Assembly: GCA_903772945.1 (NCBI GenBank)
Contig: CAICTM010001310.1
Location: 1 to 31,982 of the forward strand
Source: Seminavis robusta
Lineage: Eukaryota > Bacillariophyta > Bacillariophyceae > Naviculales > Naviculaceae
Reading direction: 5' to 3'
DNA: 31,982 nt
Below the pieces are notes generated by a model. The model did not search any database. It saw only the letters and a program-made list of their open reading frames with translations, and had not been told where the DNA came from. How positions within the stretch are numbered: the stretch's first letter is position 1; the number at the start of each line of letters is the position of its first letter. Below are positions 1-12,400 of the stretch, in pieces. The translations under genes were made by a program, and so were the position numbers.

Positions 1-1304
1 GACCCTGATGACCGCTGTTGTGCTGGCTGAGTGTGGTGTAGAGGTGTTGAACAAACACTGTCACGAAAAATCCAAATGTAGACTTGAGGTCTTGCACTGC
101 TAGTCAATGACTAAACAGAGGCTGCTTGACACACTGGTACCCTTTGGATTCCTTCGAAACCGACTGGAAGGTGTTCGCGTGGTGCGTCGAGTTTCACTGG
201 ATCGACACCTCCTATCAACACGTATCTTCAATACGTATCTTTCGAGTTCGGAATTCCGAGGAAAATGTGAGGTGACTTGATCGCGCGATGTGCCGGCTTG
301 CTTTCGGAACAGAGCCTGCGAGGTACGGTACCGGTCTTGTGAGTACCGTGTGAGTACCGGTTCCCCGCGGTATCCTCCGGACGCACGACTGAGATAATCC
401 GTAGGAAAATCGAAGAAAAGGATCGACAATGGCCTACCAACAGGATAATGCCACCGGCCGCTTGATCGAAGCCGAATAACAAGAAACTGGCTGGACTATC
501 CTCTCAAGCACCCTCAGGTTGGTAGTGACCGTCTTGGTTTGGTCGCTACCACTCGATTGGTTGTGTTTCGTCGATCGGCAGATTCCGATCGCGATTTTCC
601 TTGTTGGACCAGTCGATGCTTTCCACTCGCCGATCTCGAAAGGTAGCCGACTGGTAGGAAGATAGTCGTTGTATCTTGTAGAGGGTCCCTTGGTTGATAG
701 GTGGACCAGTCGATACCTCCTCAAACGGTCGCGATTCCAGTTTTCGGTCGTCGAGTTGTCAGCCTTCCATTGGTTGATCGGTAGCCAATCCTCCTCCTCT
801 TCTTCCGTCCGTTCTTCCACACCGCTAGCCACTCTTGTGCGTGCAATCTGCGACAATGTTAATCCGATGAGATCCAGTCAGGGTAGATGCACAAAGAGCT
901 GGCTGGAGTGGAGAGCTCTGCTTGGAGCCTCACTCCTCTGGCACTTGGGAATGGCCAGCCACAAAGCTGGCTGCCCCTGTTATTCAATCTCCACAGCAAT
1001 GATTGAACAACTACTCTTTGCCTTGGCACAATCCACACAGGAGGCTTCAACTGTGGGGAAATAGTGCTACTGAGGCTGTATCTGTCAACTATCCTTTCTT
1101 ACTTCTTCTTCTTTAAACTAGCTAAAATCAACTGAAACACAAAATCCTCGACAGCACTCACCATGCAGCTTTGGCTCTTTGCATCTCATTTGGCTGGTGC
1201 TGGCAAGCTAACTTTCTATATTGGTCTTTGGCTGAAGAACTCATCATCCTTGGGTATATAGAGTTCCTCAGCTATTTCTGTATTGCCAGTGGCTGCACTG
1301 CTGA
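1..1304. other. Leading region without a supported gene
   Basis: No open frame here has a recognisable domain. The longest one on the + strand (669-1064) opens only with TTG, and none looks conserved. From about 500 to 860 the sequence is full of short imperfect repeats (TTGGTTG, GACCAGTCGAT, GTCGCGATT) and small inverted repeats such as CGATCGG at 572-578 with CCGATCG at 585-591. Part of the missing 5' end of the downstream piggyBac-like gene may lie between about 1100 and 1300, but I could not connect it in frame. Confidence 0.5.
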
Positions 1305-3399
1305 CCCACTGTTGGAGTATACAGATGTCACAGCGATTCTTCCACCTGGCTAAACCAGCACAGCTGCTTCGCACCACAATGGGAATTCACGTGGATTTCC
1401 ACTCATCGGTACTGGATCATTGAGCATGCCTTTAACAGATTTGTAAGTACTGTTTCATGGGGAACCAGAAGCTTCGGTGCATAATCCGCAACCTCCCTTC
1501 ACGATTTGTATCGTAGGGTCGACCTTCGACTTTAATCGATAACCTACCTTGTAGATTGGTATCCTACCTTCAGGTGCGCTTCTCAGATGAACTTGAAGGT
1601 GCCCAAGAAAGGTGAACCGGATTATGATCCAGCTTACAAGTTTGACTACATCTACAATGTCTTGATTCATAACTGCAATGCTCTTACAAAGGAAGCTGGA
1701 CTGGATCTTGCAGCAGACGAAACCTCTTGGCCATTCGGAGGTTGGGGTGAGGCCTGCAGTGGCATTGTGGCGCTCATTCTCAATAAGCCACACATCCACA
1801 AAGGAGGGCAAATCGTCTTAGCAGTTGATGTTGACAGGATACGTCCAAGGGCATACGTTCACCGGCACAAGCTCCACAAAAAGCCTACCGACTGGGACTG
1901 TACAAGTGGACAACTTGAGGCCAAGACGATCTTGGATAAGCTCTATTCCTTAACCATTGGCTATGAGATTGGAATACAGAACAGCCCCTTGAAGGTATTC
2001 ACCGATTTACCACATGTCACTTGGGACAATCACTTCTCTGGTGACAACGTCTTGCACTACGCTGGCACTCGAGGGTTTGGAATGACAATGACATGCCGCC
2101 GTGACAGACTGCCGAAGCAAGTTCCAAACCAATACTTCCATAAAGAGAAGACTGTGGTGAATCCTAAGTCCAAAGCAGCAAGGTTTGAACGTCCTATCGT
2201 GCTGACAAAGTCAATCACCTCTGAAGCGACGATTGTCCATTGCTCTTTCCAGTCCACATCATCTTGCAACATCTCAACAGTGAATGCGCTTAACCAGTGT
2301 GGCCTTTATGCCCACACCAGAGAACGTGGAAGAGGTTCCTACAAGAGACAATGGGCGATAGAGATGAATGAAGCTAGAGAGCTCTATTTAAAGACATATG
2401 GTGGTGTTGACCGACTGGACCACATGATACAGAACTGCAATCTCTCATACCGGTAAGTTCACTGTCAGCGATTGTGTATTGTTTTGGTTCTGTTATCTCA
2501 TCGATTCTCCATCTTCGAGAAGGTCTTGGAAGTACTGGCACGCTCCCATGATCCATGCTAAGGCAATGGCTGTTGTTGTTGCGTATGACATGTACCAAGA
2601 ATGTTGCGAGGGAAACCTGAACGTTGACTGGAAAGTCCAGAAGCCAGTCGACTTTTGGAGATTTCGAGAGAAGCTGGGGAAGCAGATGTGTCAATACAAT
2701 CCAACCAATCGAAGGTATCCTGGCGACCAGAACTTCCGTGTTGCCACCAAGCAATCCATCTCCAAAAGGAAAACACCACCGCCTGCCTCCAAAACCAAGC
2801 GCAAAAGAGTCTCCACTCCTGATTCCACGGCTTCCAATCTCACAGCTCAAGATCTCATTGACAACAAAGGCAGATTGTGTGGCAGACTGGATGGCCTGTG
2901 CTCTCATATGGCCACAGTTGAAAGGCTTCCCAACCAGAGAACAAAGAAGTGTGTCGTGTGCGGCGAGAGTTGTTCCCATGTCTGTGGCAAGTGCGGCAAG
3001 GCCATGCATTGCACAGAGTTACAGAAGAGGAGGGGGAAGGAGCTTGTTGTTGATGACAGCATTACCTGCTTTGTCCGGTGGCATGACACATCTTTCTTTG
3101 GATTGGCCAAGGAGGATTGGGAACTGAGAGGGATCCATAAGAGAGATTGGCGCTTTCCAACCAAGCCATCTCGCGAGAAACATGCAGAGGCAATGGTTGA
3201 TGTCCACAATGACGCCTTGAAGATATCTCCTAATGCCGCTGCTACCACCCCTGCGCCTACTGCTACCGCTACCCTCAACAACAGGCCTGCCTCGGTCTCT
3301 GACAGAACCACAACCAACAACAGCAGCAGCAACGACAATGACAACAGTGACGACGATGAGTTTGCTGAACTTCCAAGGCCTGGCCACCGAATTATGTAG
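1305..3399 (+). CDS. PiggyBac-like transposase (DDE_Tnp_1_7), 5'-incomplete, three exons visible
   Basis: This is a cut-and-paste DNA transposase of the piggyBac superfamily, expected to act in the nucleus on element ends at TTAA targets. Proposed exons are 1305-1442 (tentative), 1574-2452 and 2523-3399. The 131- and 70-bp introns begin GTAAGT and end AG, and both joins keep the frame. The piggyBac catalytic Asp residues are all present: LAADETSW (Asp codon 1716), WDNHF (2025) and GGVDRLD (2409, 2418). The last intron lies just after this third motif, and the fold resumes with SWKYWHAPMIHAKA. The C-terminal part has a basic stretch, a Cys/His-rich finger (CVVCGESC...CGKCGKAMHC, about 2950-3010) as in other piggyBac proteins, and an acidic Asn/Ser/Asp-rich tail. 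Exon 1 has no ATG after the in-frame stop at 1302, so the usual N-terminal domain is missing, lies in unseen exons, or has decayed. Family call is firm; the 5' structure is not. Confidence 0.82.
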
Positions 3400-4027
3400 G
3401 TTTGTACCAGCTGTTACCGTCGATGATGTAGCCCATTAAGCAACAATCTATAAAACAGCTACGATGTCGCACCATCTGTTTTGGCTATCTTTTCCACTGT
3501 TCTATCTTACCAGGTTGCCGATGTCGAATAAATAGTGGGGCCAAAATTAAACGGCAATGGCGTTGCCGGTGCTGGGGGCCAAGACTAAACGACAGATCAA
3601 GAAATGAAAGTAGTAGTTGGGTTTAGAGTAGGGGGGTATGTTTTCAGTGGCCGGAGCCAGGAGGCAACCACTGTACTGGTACCATTACGTAAGACTGGGC
3701 TAATAGAATGGTCGGCAATGGGGCCTCCGGGTCCCCTGGGGAACCCGGATTTTGCCAATAGCATTTGAGTCGTTCTTAAAAAAATAAAACATTCTCTATC
3801 CATTCATGTTATCCATTCATGTACATGACAGTATGATCCGACGGCTATAAGTTAACGTTTTCGTCTATGTAACCATCCGACAGACTTGACGCTTTCCGAT
3901 CATGCTAGCGTTCCTCCAATCGACTCAAAATATTTTGAGTCCAAGAGCCCGGGACTGCTAGTCACGTTTCGATTTCGACTTTGTTTTCTTCACAAAATCG
4001 TTCCACGCTATACCAAAAGAGTCGACC
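3400..4027. other. Spacer between the two transposase genes
   Basis: No gene is supported. Small features: a diverged direct repeat of a GGGGCCAAnAnTAAACG motif near 3537 and 3575; an imperfect palindrome CCGGGTCCCC / GGGGAACCCGG at 3727-3748; and a direct repeat TATCCATTCATGT near 3797 and 3810. I could not find a terminal inverted repeat that would mark the end of either element. Confidence 0.4.
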
Positions 4028-6367
4028 ATGAGCGAAGATATCACCACCAACGGGCCCTCTACACCCCCTGTTCAACCCATTAGACTGTTCCGGAGTCCTG
4101 TTGTAAACCTCAGTTCGAAGGGGGCGATTGAGCTGGTGAAATTTGAGGAAGATAGCCTGAAAGAATTGACAGAGTATGTTTTTGCATCCATGGAGAAACC
4201 TTTTTGCTTTGATGTCATCAACAAGCCTGGTCGGAAGACAAGCTGCACTTGCCTCCACGATCTTGGAGATCAGATCGATGATGATGAGGTTGATGCATGC
4301 GCCAAGGCTCTTTTCCTATTCTGCAAGTTGGATTTTGCAGAAAGGAAGAGGATCGTGAAGGAATGGATTCGGTCAGGCCTCGCTGCACAACTCCTGTTCC
4401 AAGGGCACCATCGAACAACTTCAACAAGAGTGTTCCTTTTTCCTGGTTCAACCACCCGCTTCATATGCAGGAATGCCCTGTGTCAGCTTATCGGATATGG
4501 GCAAAAGTCCTGGAAATCCATCGTCCAGCTTGTGAAATCCGGGAACGATCCAGTGCATGGGCTCTCAGGGAAGACAGGGAACAAGCTTAATGCCAAGACG
4601 CAAGGCCTTATGCATGAGTTCTTTACTGACATGAAACAATATGCCCTCCCTCGAGCAACCAAGATTGTCAGGACACAGATGGTGGATGGTGTCAACACGT
4701 TGGTTGAATTGCGTGAAGAGGAGAAAGACACCGTGGAATTGCCGTCGTCGATGACCAAGAGAGGCCTGTTCAACAGATTCATAGGTGAACTGGGATGGAA
4801 GATTCAGTGGGACAATAAGGGTCGACTTCTGAAGAAGGTGGAGCTTGGGACTGAACAGAAAGTGTCAGCCACCGAATTGCCAGCTTGGAGTAACTTCCGG
4901 TCCTTTTGGAAAAAGGAGTATCCCAAGCTGGTGATCCAACGACCAAGCGAAGATATCTGTGGTGACTGCTACCTTTTCGCCAACAAGCACAAGTACTCCA
5001 CCAAATCATGCAATGGAGGAGGAGAGGAGGAAGATGACTCTGATGATGAGCTAATGTTTGAGAAGGCTCTAACAATGGTTGATCCCTACGCTCACATTCA
5101 TGACAGGTTTGAGGCAATCAAAGCAATGGAAGATACAGTGTTGAAAGCATCTATGCATGTGGAGATGGCAAGGCAACAGCGAGCACTCTTCAACTTAAAG
5201 AAGGAGGAAGCTGTTCGCGACAAGGACAAAGACTGGGACAAGAGAGTGTATACGTATGTCTGCGACTATGCGCAGAATATTGCTGTTCCTCACTTTGGAC
5301 AGGAACAACCCGGTGAGACGTATTATCTTTCTCCACTTTGGGCGTATGTCTTTGGTGTTGTCGACTGCAGCCTTCAGCATCTCTACGCCTTTACTTATTT
5401 GGAAGGTGAAGCAGCAAAGGAGGGAACAACGTCGCAGTTTATTGGGCAGTATGCTATCTATGGACGCTGTCACCTGCACCAACGGTCTTGAAAGAGAGAC
5501 GTCACATGACAAGCCTGTGCCGGAGATCAACCTCTTCTTTGACAACTGTCCAGGGCAGAACAAGAATCGAATGGTGATCAGGCTTCTTTTCATCCTTGTC
5601 AACAGAGGCGTCTGCCTAAAGGCTCGAGCTACCTTTCTTATCAAAGGACACACCAAGAATGACTGTGACAGGATGTTCAACTTGATGAAAAGCGACTATC
5701 GCAAAGTAAGTTATGGCTTGTGTTCCCATCAAAACCTGAAACTCAATACGTCTCACCTACTTTCCCTTTGTACCAGTCGAACGTCTACACTCCAGATGAG
5801 TTGATCACTTGCATGAAAAGGGACGACGTCACTCCAGTCCGTATAAGGACGAAAGGAGAGTTTGTTGACTGGGACAAGTTCCTCAATGAATACTGGGCTC
5901 CAGTCAAAATGGTCTCAGAGAACCATTGCTTCGAGGTGGATGCTACAAGGAGCATGCACCATATGTTTGTCAAGCCATTCAATGGTGCTAGAGAAGAAGC
6001 TCAGCTGCTGACAAAGCTCAAATACCGTCCACAGAATTGGCGAAAGGCTGTCAAGACCGGTGACTGGAGTGTCTTCCTGCAGCCGGTTGTTATGGAGGGA
6101 GTGCCCGATGTATTGGAGCCACCAGGAATTCCAGACATCAAGTGGGTGGAGCTGTACGACAAGTGGAGGCCTCTGGTTCCTCCCAACAAAAGAACAATCA
6201 AATGGTTCAAAGAAGATCCTGGCAAAGAACGTCGTGGCAACGTTGTATCGAACACAAAGAAGGCAAAAGCAACCAGGGCTGCAAGGACGAAGACTAAGAT
6301 TTCTAAGGCGGAAGCAGCTGCTAAAGCCAAAAAGGCGACAGCAGCAACAGCACGCAACTCTATCTAG
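4028..6367 (+). CDS. DUF7869-like transposase-related protein with an internal frame break
   Basis: The protein resembles a widespread transposon-encoded family with an RNase-H-like DDE core, recalled as DUF7869; this is from memory of the motifs and no search was run. It starts at ATG 4028. An N-terminal helical region is followed by ICGDCYLFANKHKYS, then the core: VCDYAQN (Asp codon 5264), FFDNCPGQNKN (Asp 5541) and GHTKNDCDRMF (5646-5675). One intron, 5706-5776 (71 bp, GTAAGT...CAG), joins cleanly to SNVYTPDEL. The C-terminus is rich in Lys/Ala (about 6240-6360). The frame opened at 4028 stops at 5491 (QRS), but homology continues in the frame ending ...SMLSMDAVTCTNGLE. Around 5425-5445 all three frames contribute to the expected EGE-NNVA-SLLG run, consistent with two 1-bp losses or sequencing errors. 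The catalytic motifs look intact, so this is a recent pseudogene or an assembly error. Confidence 0.65.
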
Positions 6368-7122
6368 TTAACTACTTGTTACTACTGTTGCAATATAATG
6401 TAAGTTAATGACAAACAAGGGACAATGACATGCTATTGTTACCATTTGTGCGCGATCTAACTTCATTTGCCTTTTTCTCGACTTGGGTATCCCGCGAAAA
6501 ACCGACGACGGACAGAAAAATGACCTCCCTTTCTATTAGCCCAGTCTTACGTGTGATCGATACAGGAGCTGCTACCGGTACCCTCATGTACCGGATGTGG
6601 TAAACTCTAGCAGGACAGTTGTCACTTGTTCGTGAGTCTGTTCAGCACAATCAATGGGGTACCGGTATCTTCTCCATACGCATACATACTACATGATCTA
6701 CAACATCAAAGTCTCGGGAAGCAAAGATTGTGGGGGAAAGCTGACCCACTGGGCCTGCTCAGCTGAAGTACCGAGACCTGCCATCAGAAAATGCTTCTTC
6801 AACCCAAATGCCATCATTGGTCCCAGCCACCCTCTCCCGCCTTTGAACCCTTTTCCTAGTCTTCTCGAAATCGGTGACGGATAGGTAGCCACTACCGGTA
6901 CGTCTAATTCATACGGTACTAGTTAGCTACCGGTAGCATAGATGTCCAAAAGCACTCTTTTATTCTAAATAGCAGTTGTGTCTCTGCATAAGCTCTAGAT
7001 GACTACGTACCACTGCCTTTTCCTTTCTTGTCATACAGTACAGTATCCATGGCATTTGGCAGCACTGTTGCTGCTTGGTTGCATGTTCCGTTATCGTAGA
7101 TAGATAGTTCGACGCTATTCTA
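6368..7122. other. Spacer rich in TACCGGTA motifs
   Basis: No gene is supported. Four exact copies of the palindrome TACCGGTA lie at 6574-6581, 6660-6667, 6893-6900 and 6928-6935. That is a third of all copies in the window packed into about 360 bp. The region carries the 3' flank of the transposase-like gene and the 3' end of the convergent rhamnosyltransferase-like gene. Confidence 0.5.
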
Positions 7123-8986
7123 TTATTGCTGTGTGGTGGCATTGTTGTTGTTGGCCTCTTTGAGCAACTCGGTCAAGATGACTTTGCTCGAATTCTTGCA
7201 CGAATGTCCCGGAGTGCATTGTCCTTCCAAATTGTCTTGTGCAATCCCCCGCAAGTGATCCGTCAAGAACACCCGCAGTCTTGCAATGGACTCTTTGCTA
7301 ATGAGGAATCGTCGTGTGACCGAGTTCCACATCATGGGTTGTTTGTCGTGTAATTGTTGCACAGTTTGCAATCCCAAGGCCGCTTCGGATTCTGGACTCA
7401 GATACGATGTATGCTTGGGCCCTAATACAAACTGCATCCCGGCACTGGTGGGCGTTCGACCGCGAATGGCACAGGGAATGAGCCGTTTCCAAATGACTAA
7501 ACAATGTTGTCGCTTTTTGGCATTCTCGTCGTCATCACACGGGCGCATCCTCGTATGCAACAAGTGATGTTGTGCTTCGGGGATATCTTCAAATGCTACG
7601 TGGCGTCCATATCCTTTGGTCAATCCAGGTGTAATACAGCCTCGTGTCAATCCAGGCAAGAGACTTCCGTAATCGTGATCCGTGGTGAGAATCAAGTCAT
7701 TGTTTTGATGTGCCCGTTCCGTGACATTGGTAATGGCGCCCGTACTGTCCAATTGCAGATTGTTAGATTCCCAGGGTGTTCTGGTGGATTGGTTGGTTGT
7801 AAAAGGACGGCAAGTGAGCGAGTGCAGGGTTAGATAGATGATGACGAGCAAGGATGACGATGATAAGTTTGGCAACCAAACATGCAGCGCTTCCTGCTGC
7901 AATCTACTTATGTGACTGACTCACCCGTACTGCCATTCGACGTGTGTTCCCATACACCATACCAACCAATTGCCATGTTTCTTGTCATTGCTCATGTACC
8001 GTACGGCTTCTTCTTGCATCATTTCAACAAAGTACGTGTGCAATCCATCGTCGGCATCGAGTCGGGTCTCCAAGACAATCCGCGATTGTGCCGCTTCTTG
8101 AAAATGTTGGTACAAGCCGAGATTGCGCGTCCACACTTGGGATGCCTCCAGCTCTTCGGGCCGTCGAAACCCGGCGGGACTTGTATTCGACTCCAAGACG
8201 ACGACCCGAAAATGGGGCGTCAAAGCAGTAGCATTGTGAATCATCTGTAGGAGTCCTTGTCGAATGGGCTGTGCCAAATCTGGATCCGTCCGTAGAATCC
8301 ACAAAAAGTTGAGTGACGTTTGTTGTCGCAACGTGGGAAGACAAATGGTCTGGAGCAATTCGAGACGCGCCAGTCCCAATTCGATCAAATGCGGTTGGCG
8401 TTGCATGAAACTAGGAAAACAGTGTGAGTATTGAGTCTACAAAACGAAGCACATGTATGAATGCTTCACTGGAACCACACACGACCTATACTCACCGAGT
8501 GTTGATAATGTGCACGACCGGTTCATCGTCGGGTATTCTCAAATGTTCCGGAACATTCAGCGACAGGTCATCGTCTCTCCTTTGTTGTTGTAATGCTTGT
8601 TGTGATGCTAGCTGTAGGTGTGCATGTTGTTGTTGTTGTTGTGATTGTGATACTTGCAACATGTTCCGACTCATGGTGACGCGTCGAAAGGGATTCCGCA
8701 AGAATGACGTCGTTCCCCCAAAACCGCCACTACTACTTTCCGTATGATCGACCGTCTTGGCAACCGTCCATGTGAACAATAGCGCCGACAAGGAGACACA
8801 GAGGACAAAGTAGAGACCAATGAGAATCTGGAGTCGTCGCTTGAGAGATCGTTTGCTTTGACTGTTGCTGCGAGGCGTCTGGAAATGGAGCCGTTTTCGA
8901 ACCGGGCTCAGACCTTTCATCAGTGGTCGTCTTCGTTCATTTGTAGTTGCATTACTAGTGGTGCTGTTGTCCTCCATCATCATCAT
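7123..8986 (-). CDS. Putative rhamnosyltransferase, type II membrane protein (Rhamno_transf family)
   Basis: Three exons on the minus strand: 8986-8496, 8410-7925 and 7780-7123. The introns (8411-8495 and 7781-7924) have GTGAGT donors and AG acceptors, and the joins read INTR-FMQRQP and EWQYG-TPWESNN. The product is 544 aa. A cytosolic, basic N-terminus (residues 1-51) precedes one membrane helix (about 52-76, LQILIGLYFVLCVSLSALLF), a Gln/His-rich stem, and a luminal domain from about 158. The domain matches the putative rhamnosyl transferase family: VHIINTRF at its start, LWILRTDPDL, a DADDG motif at 282-286 that would bind metal and sugar nucleotide, and RGRTPTSAGM. It is probably a Golgi enzyme adding deoxyhexose to glycoproteins or polysaccharide; the substrate is unknown. 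The frame stays open to 9094, but its first codon is GTG; the first ATG is 8986, within a run of four Met. It is divergent from the PhoX-like gene. Confidence 0.8.
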
Positions 8987-9446
8987 CTTGCCTTGTTCGT
9001 TTGCAATGATGCATGAATGAGTTGAGAAAGGAAGGATCTGCTGGTTCAAACGAAGGAACAAAAGGAGTGTCAGTAACGAAAATTTGGAGACCACGTGAGG
9101 TCATGCGCGCCCCTCTAAGTGACGTCACAGGCTTTCTATTTGTGATTTCGAAATTACGGTTACTTAGAGACTCTCGGGACAACGGCACGATCTTCTCACA
9201 ATTTCACTTTTGGCCCGCTTGAGTTTCCTCCACTGTTTCTTTTCCTCTTCCATCTCACACGGTTATCTGCTACCCATCTACCCATCAACTTTTCTACTAG
9301 TAGCTATCTATTAATAGCTCCACCGGTAACGGTAGACTACCTCTCTTCCCTTGTCCACTTCATTCATTGACGATCATATATCGACTTGTTAGCTATTGAG
9401 TAGACAAATCCTCTTGCTATCTATTATTTGAGTTAAAAGAAAGAAG
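8987..9446. promoter_or_regulatory. Divergent promoter region between the rhamnosyltransferase and PhoX-like genes
   Basis: This 460-bp stretch separates two head-to-head genes and should hold both promoters. Its clearest site is a perfect TGACGTCA palindrome at 9120-9127. No TATA box or initiator could be assigned with confidence. The stretch nearest the PhoX-like start (about 9220-9420) is rich in C/T and short A/T tracts. Confidence 0.5.
9120..9127. promoter_or_regulatory. CRE-like bZIP site TGACGTCA
   Basis: A perfect 8-bp palindrome TGACGTCA lies 134 bp upstream of the rhamnosyltransferase ATG and 320 bp upstream of the PhoX-like ATG. TGACGT/ACGTCA elements are known bZIP targets in diatom CO2/cAMP-responsive promoters. 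Function here is inferred from sequence and position only. Confidence 0.45.
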
Positions 9447-12400
9447 ATGCACCACAACAAACGCCGTTTTTCACCATGGTCCGGTCTCTCGTCTCCGCGA
9501 GTGGCAGCAGATGCAGGCAATAGCAATACTCCTCGTGAATTGAAGAATACGTCCAAGATTGACGATCCAGAAGTCAAGTTTACGTTTAGTCATGAAAGCA
9601 GTGAAGGAGCTACATCGACATCGCATCTCTTTCGACGAGTCCAAAACAACAATCGACGGCGTTATCGCGCCATTCTCTCCTTGATCTCTACCATGACACT
9701 CATTGCCACGGCCATTGCCATTATCTCTGTGACCATCAAGAAAATGGCCACCAATAACAAGAATAATCAACACGACAACAACAACAATGTGGACACGACG
9801 AGCGATGGACTCTGGTTCCACAAACACACCTTGGCGCCAGGAGAAAGTCCTCCGATTTCCCTCCCAGAGGTAGTGGATTCTACGATTGATCCAGAAACAT
9901 TCTCACCGACAGATTCACGAGGTCCCCTGTTCACACGACCTCCCATTTACAACACTATTGACTCACAGACGTCACCGGGCATGACACCCAAACCCGAAGA
10001 TTATCAAACCAATCTAGGTCCCACGCCGCTTCCTACTCCCAAGGGTCCTCCGCCACTCTTCAACTTTCCGCCCATTACCATCTTTCGAACACCCTTTCCC
10101 ACTGTCAAACCGTCTACGGCGCCTTCGTTTGTTCCTTCTCAACCCTATGTTTATGTGAATGTACTGGACAAACGACCTACCTTTAAAGATTTGACTTCAT
10201 CGCCCCTTCCTCCCACTGCCAAACCAACCAATGTGCCTACCGGTGCCACTAGTCCACCCACTGCTGTCCCCACATCTACACCGACCATGGCACCCACGAC
10301 AATTGCCCCTTCGCCATCACCCACAGCGGTTCCCTCGCCATCCCCTACAGACAGACCCACCAAGGGCATGCCCACTACTGGTGAATCGATTCTTCCACCC
10401 ACCCAAAAACCAACCGAGAAACCCTTTTCGCCATTTCTCGAAATTGTCTTTCCCGGAGATGACGATGACATTGGACTCTTTCTCTATGAGGAGAAACCGT
10501 CCACACAGCCCACTTCCGAACCAACGCAAGAGCCCAGTACAGAGGAACCAACAACGGAACCAACACAAACGGAGGAGCCCACGCGACAACCGGTAGCCAG
10601 TCAACTCATGCCCACCTTTCGACCCACGCGCAATCGACCGCGACGAACTCCTCGTCCTACAGAAGCTCCTACGACAATGGAACCGACCGAAACACCCACC
10701 ACGGAAGAACCGACCGAAATGCCATCCTTGTCACCAACTACCCTCCGACCCCGTCGCACGCGACGACCCAGTGCGGCACCCATCACCATGGTCCCCATCA
10801 CCACTCCTCCTGTCACTAGTACATTGGCACCCATTTCCTTTGCCACCAACAAACCGACTCCTCGACCGACTAACACAAATGAACCAACCGCCAAACCCAC
10901 CGGGACGCCCACGGATGGTCCCAGCCAGGCTCCAACGACCGAGGAACCGACCCATTCACCCACAACGGAGGAACCGACTGACACGCCCACCGCTGGTCCG
11001 ACGACGAGACCTCCCACACCGTATCCGACTCAGTCGGGAGAACCCACAAAACGTCCTTCCACACCAGAACCAACCAGGCGTCCGACACCCAATCCAACTA
11101 ACATTCCCACGCCAAACCCAACTAACATTCCCACCCCGTTGCCGACCACGGCAGAACCGACACCATCCCCTTCCCCCAAACCCATCACTCCCAATCCAAC
11201 GTTCGAGTCCATTGCCACGGTCAGTGTTGAAATTCCACCACCGCCCATGACGACGGCTGGAATGACGTATCGGCCTGGAGATTTGACACAACGACAAGCT
11301 GGGCTCAAACTCAGTACTGGCCTTACCGCCCGCATCATTGCTCAAGCCGGACAACCCGTGTCCTACGATACTACTCACACGAACAGTAATCGACAACGAT
11401 CCACGACACCCTTTCATTTCCGCCCCGATGCCGGAGCGACTTTTGCCGATACGCGACCGTTTAATCAAGGTGGTTGGATCTATCTGTCCAATAGTGAAAT
11501 GCGACCGCAAGATCCTCCCGGTGGAAATGGTCGTGGCGGTGTCGGGGCCATTACGTTTGATTCGCGCGGTAATGTGTTGAATTACGAAATGCGACTCTCC
11601 AATACAACCTGGAACTGTGGAGGTGGACGCACGCCCTGGAATACCTGGTGAGTATAACAGTGTAACTTTGTTGTGTAATTGGAATGTGTTCATCACAACA
11701 CCTGTCACGCAGCCTGCTCATTGTTCGCTTGTTTGTGTTCCTGCAGGGTGTCATGCGAAGAAGCACCCAAAGGAGTGATTTGGCAAGTCGATCCCATGGG
11801 ATTTCGCGAACCACAACAATTGACCATGGGCAGCACTGGCGGACGATGGGAGAGTTTTACCTACGATATTCGGGACCGCAATGAGCCGCACTTTTTTGTG
11901 ACGGAGGATCATGTGCGTGGTGCTCTGATTCGGTTCACTCCGAACCGTGACCAAATCGATTGGCAAAAGCCGTGGGACATGTTGCACGCCGATGGGACCA
12001 CGGATTATTTGGAGTTGACTCCCAATGCCCAAGGCACCGGTGGAACCTACCAATGGATTCCTCAACGAGAACAAGGTCGTAACAATGCCGCACTGTACTA
12101 TCCGGTAAGAACTGCAGCTTTTTCGTTGGTTGTTATCTTGCCTTTTGGGTTCCTTCCATCTAACTCTCTGCCTTCGCGTACATTTGGTACAATTGTTGGC
12201 ACACATCAGAATTGCGAAGGCATTGATCGAAACGGGGAGTACATCTACTTTGTCTCCAAAAGGTTGATGCAACTGTTTGAGCTGAATCTCAGTGACATGA
12301 CGTACACCAACATTACAACTGTTCGCGGAATGTTTGATGGCCGCCCGGACCAGATTGCTCGCATTTTGACAACCGGCGACGAAGTACAACACGACGATGA

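Noticed and set aside
391..403. F-box call for the 29287 gene (residue numbers given here)
   Set aside because: LPPEVVRRVQEFL resembles only the first helix of an F-box; the following residues do not continue the motif.
669..1064. Plus-strand frame of 131 codons
   Set aside because: It starts with TTG, has no domain, and overlaps micro-repeats.
2374..3387. Several minus-strand frames over the transposase
   Set aside because: They are shadows of the piggyBac-like coding sequence, which has clear catalytic motifs on the plus strand.
8987..9094. N-terminal extension of the rhamnosyltransferase with a signal-peptide-like stretch
   Set aside because: The extension opens with GTG; the first ATG is at 8986 and already gives a normal type II anchor.
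10151..11338. Long minus-strand frames rich in Gly-Val repeats
   Set aside because: They are the antisense of the Pro/Thr repeat stalk; codons for Pro and Thr read backwards give Gly and Val. The sense frame has the membrane helix and the PhoX domain.
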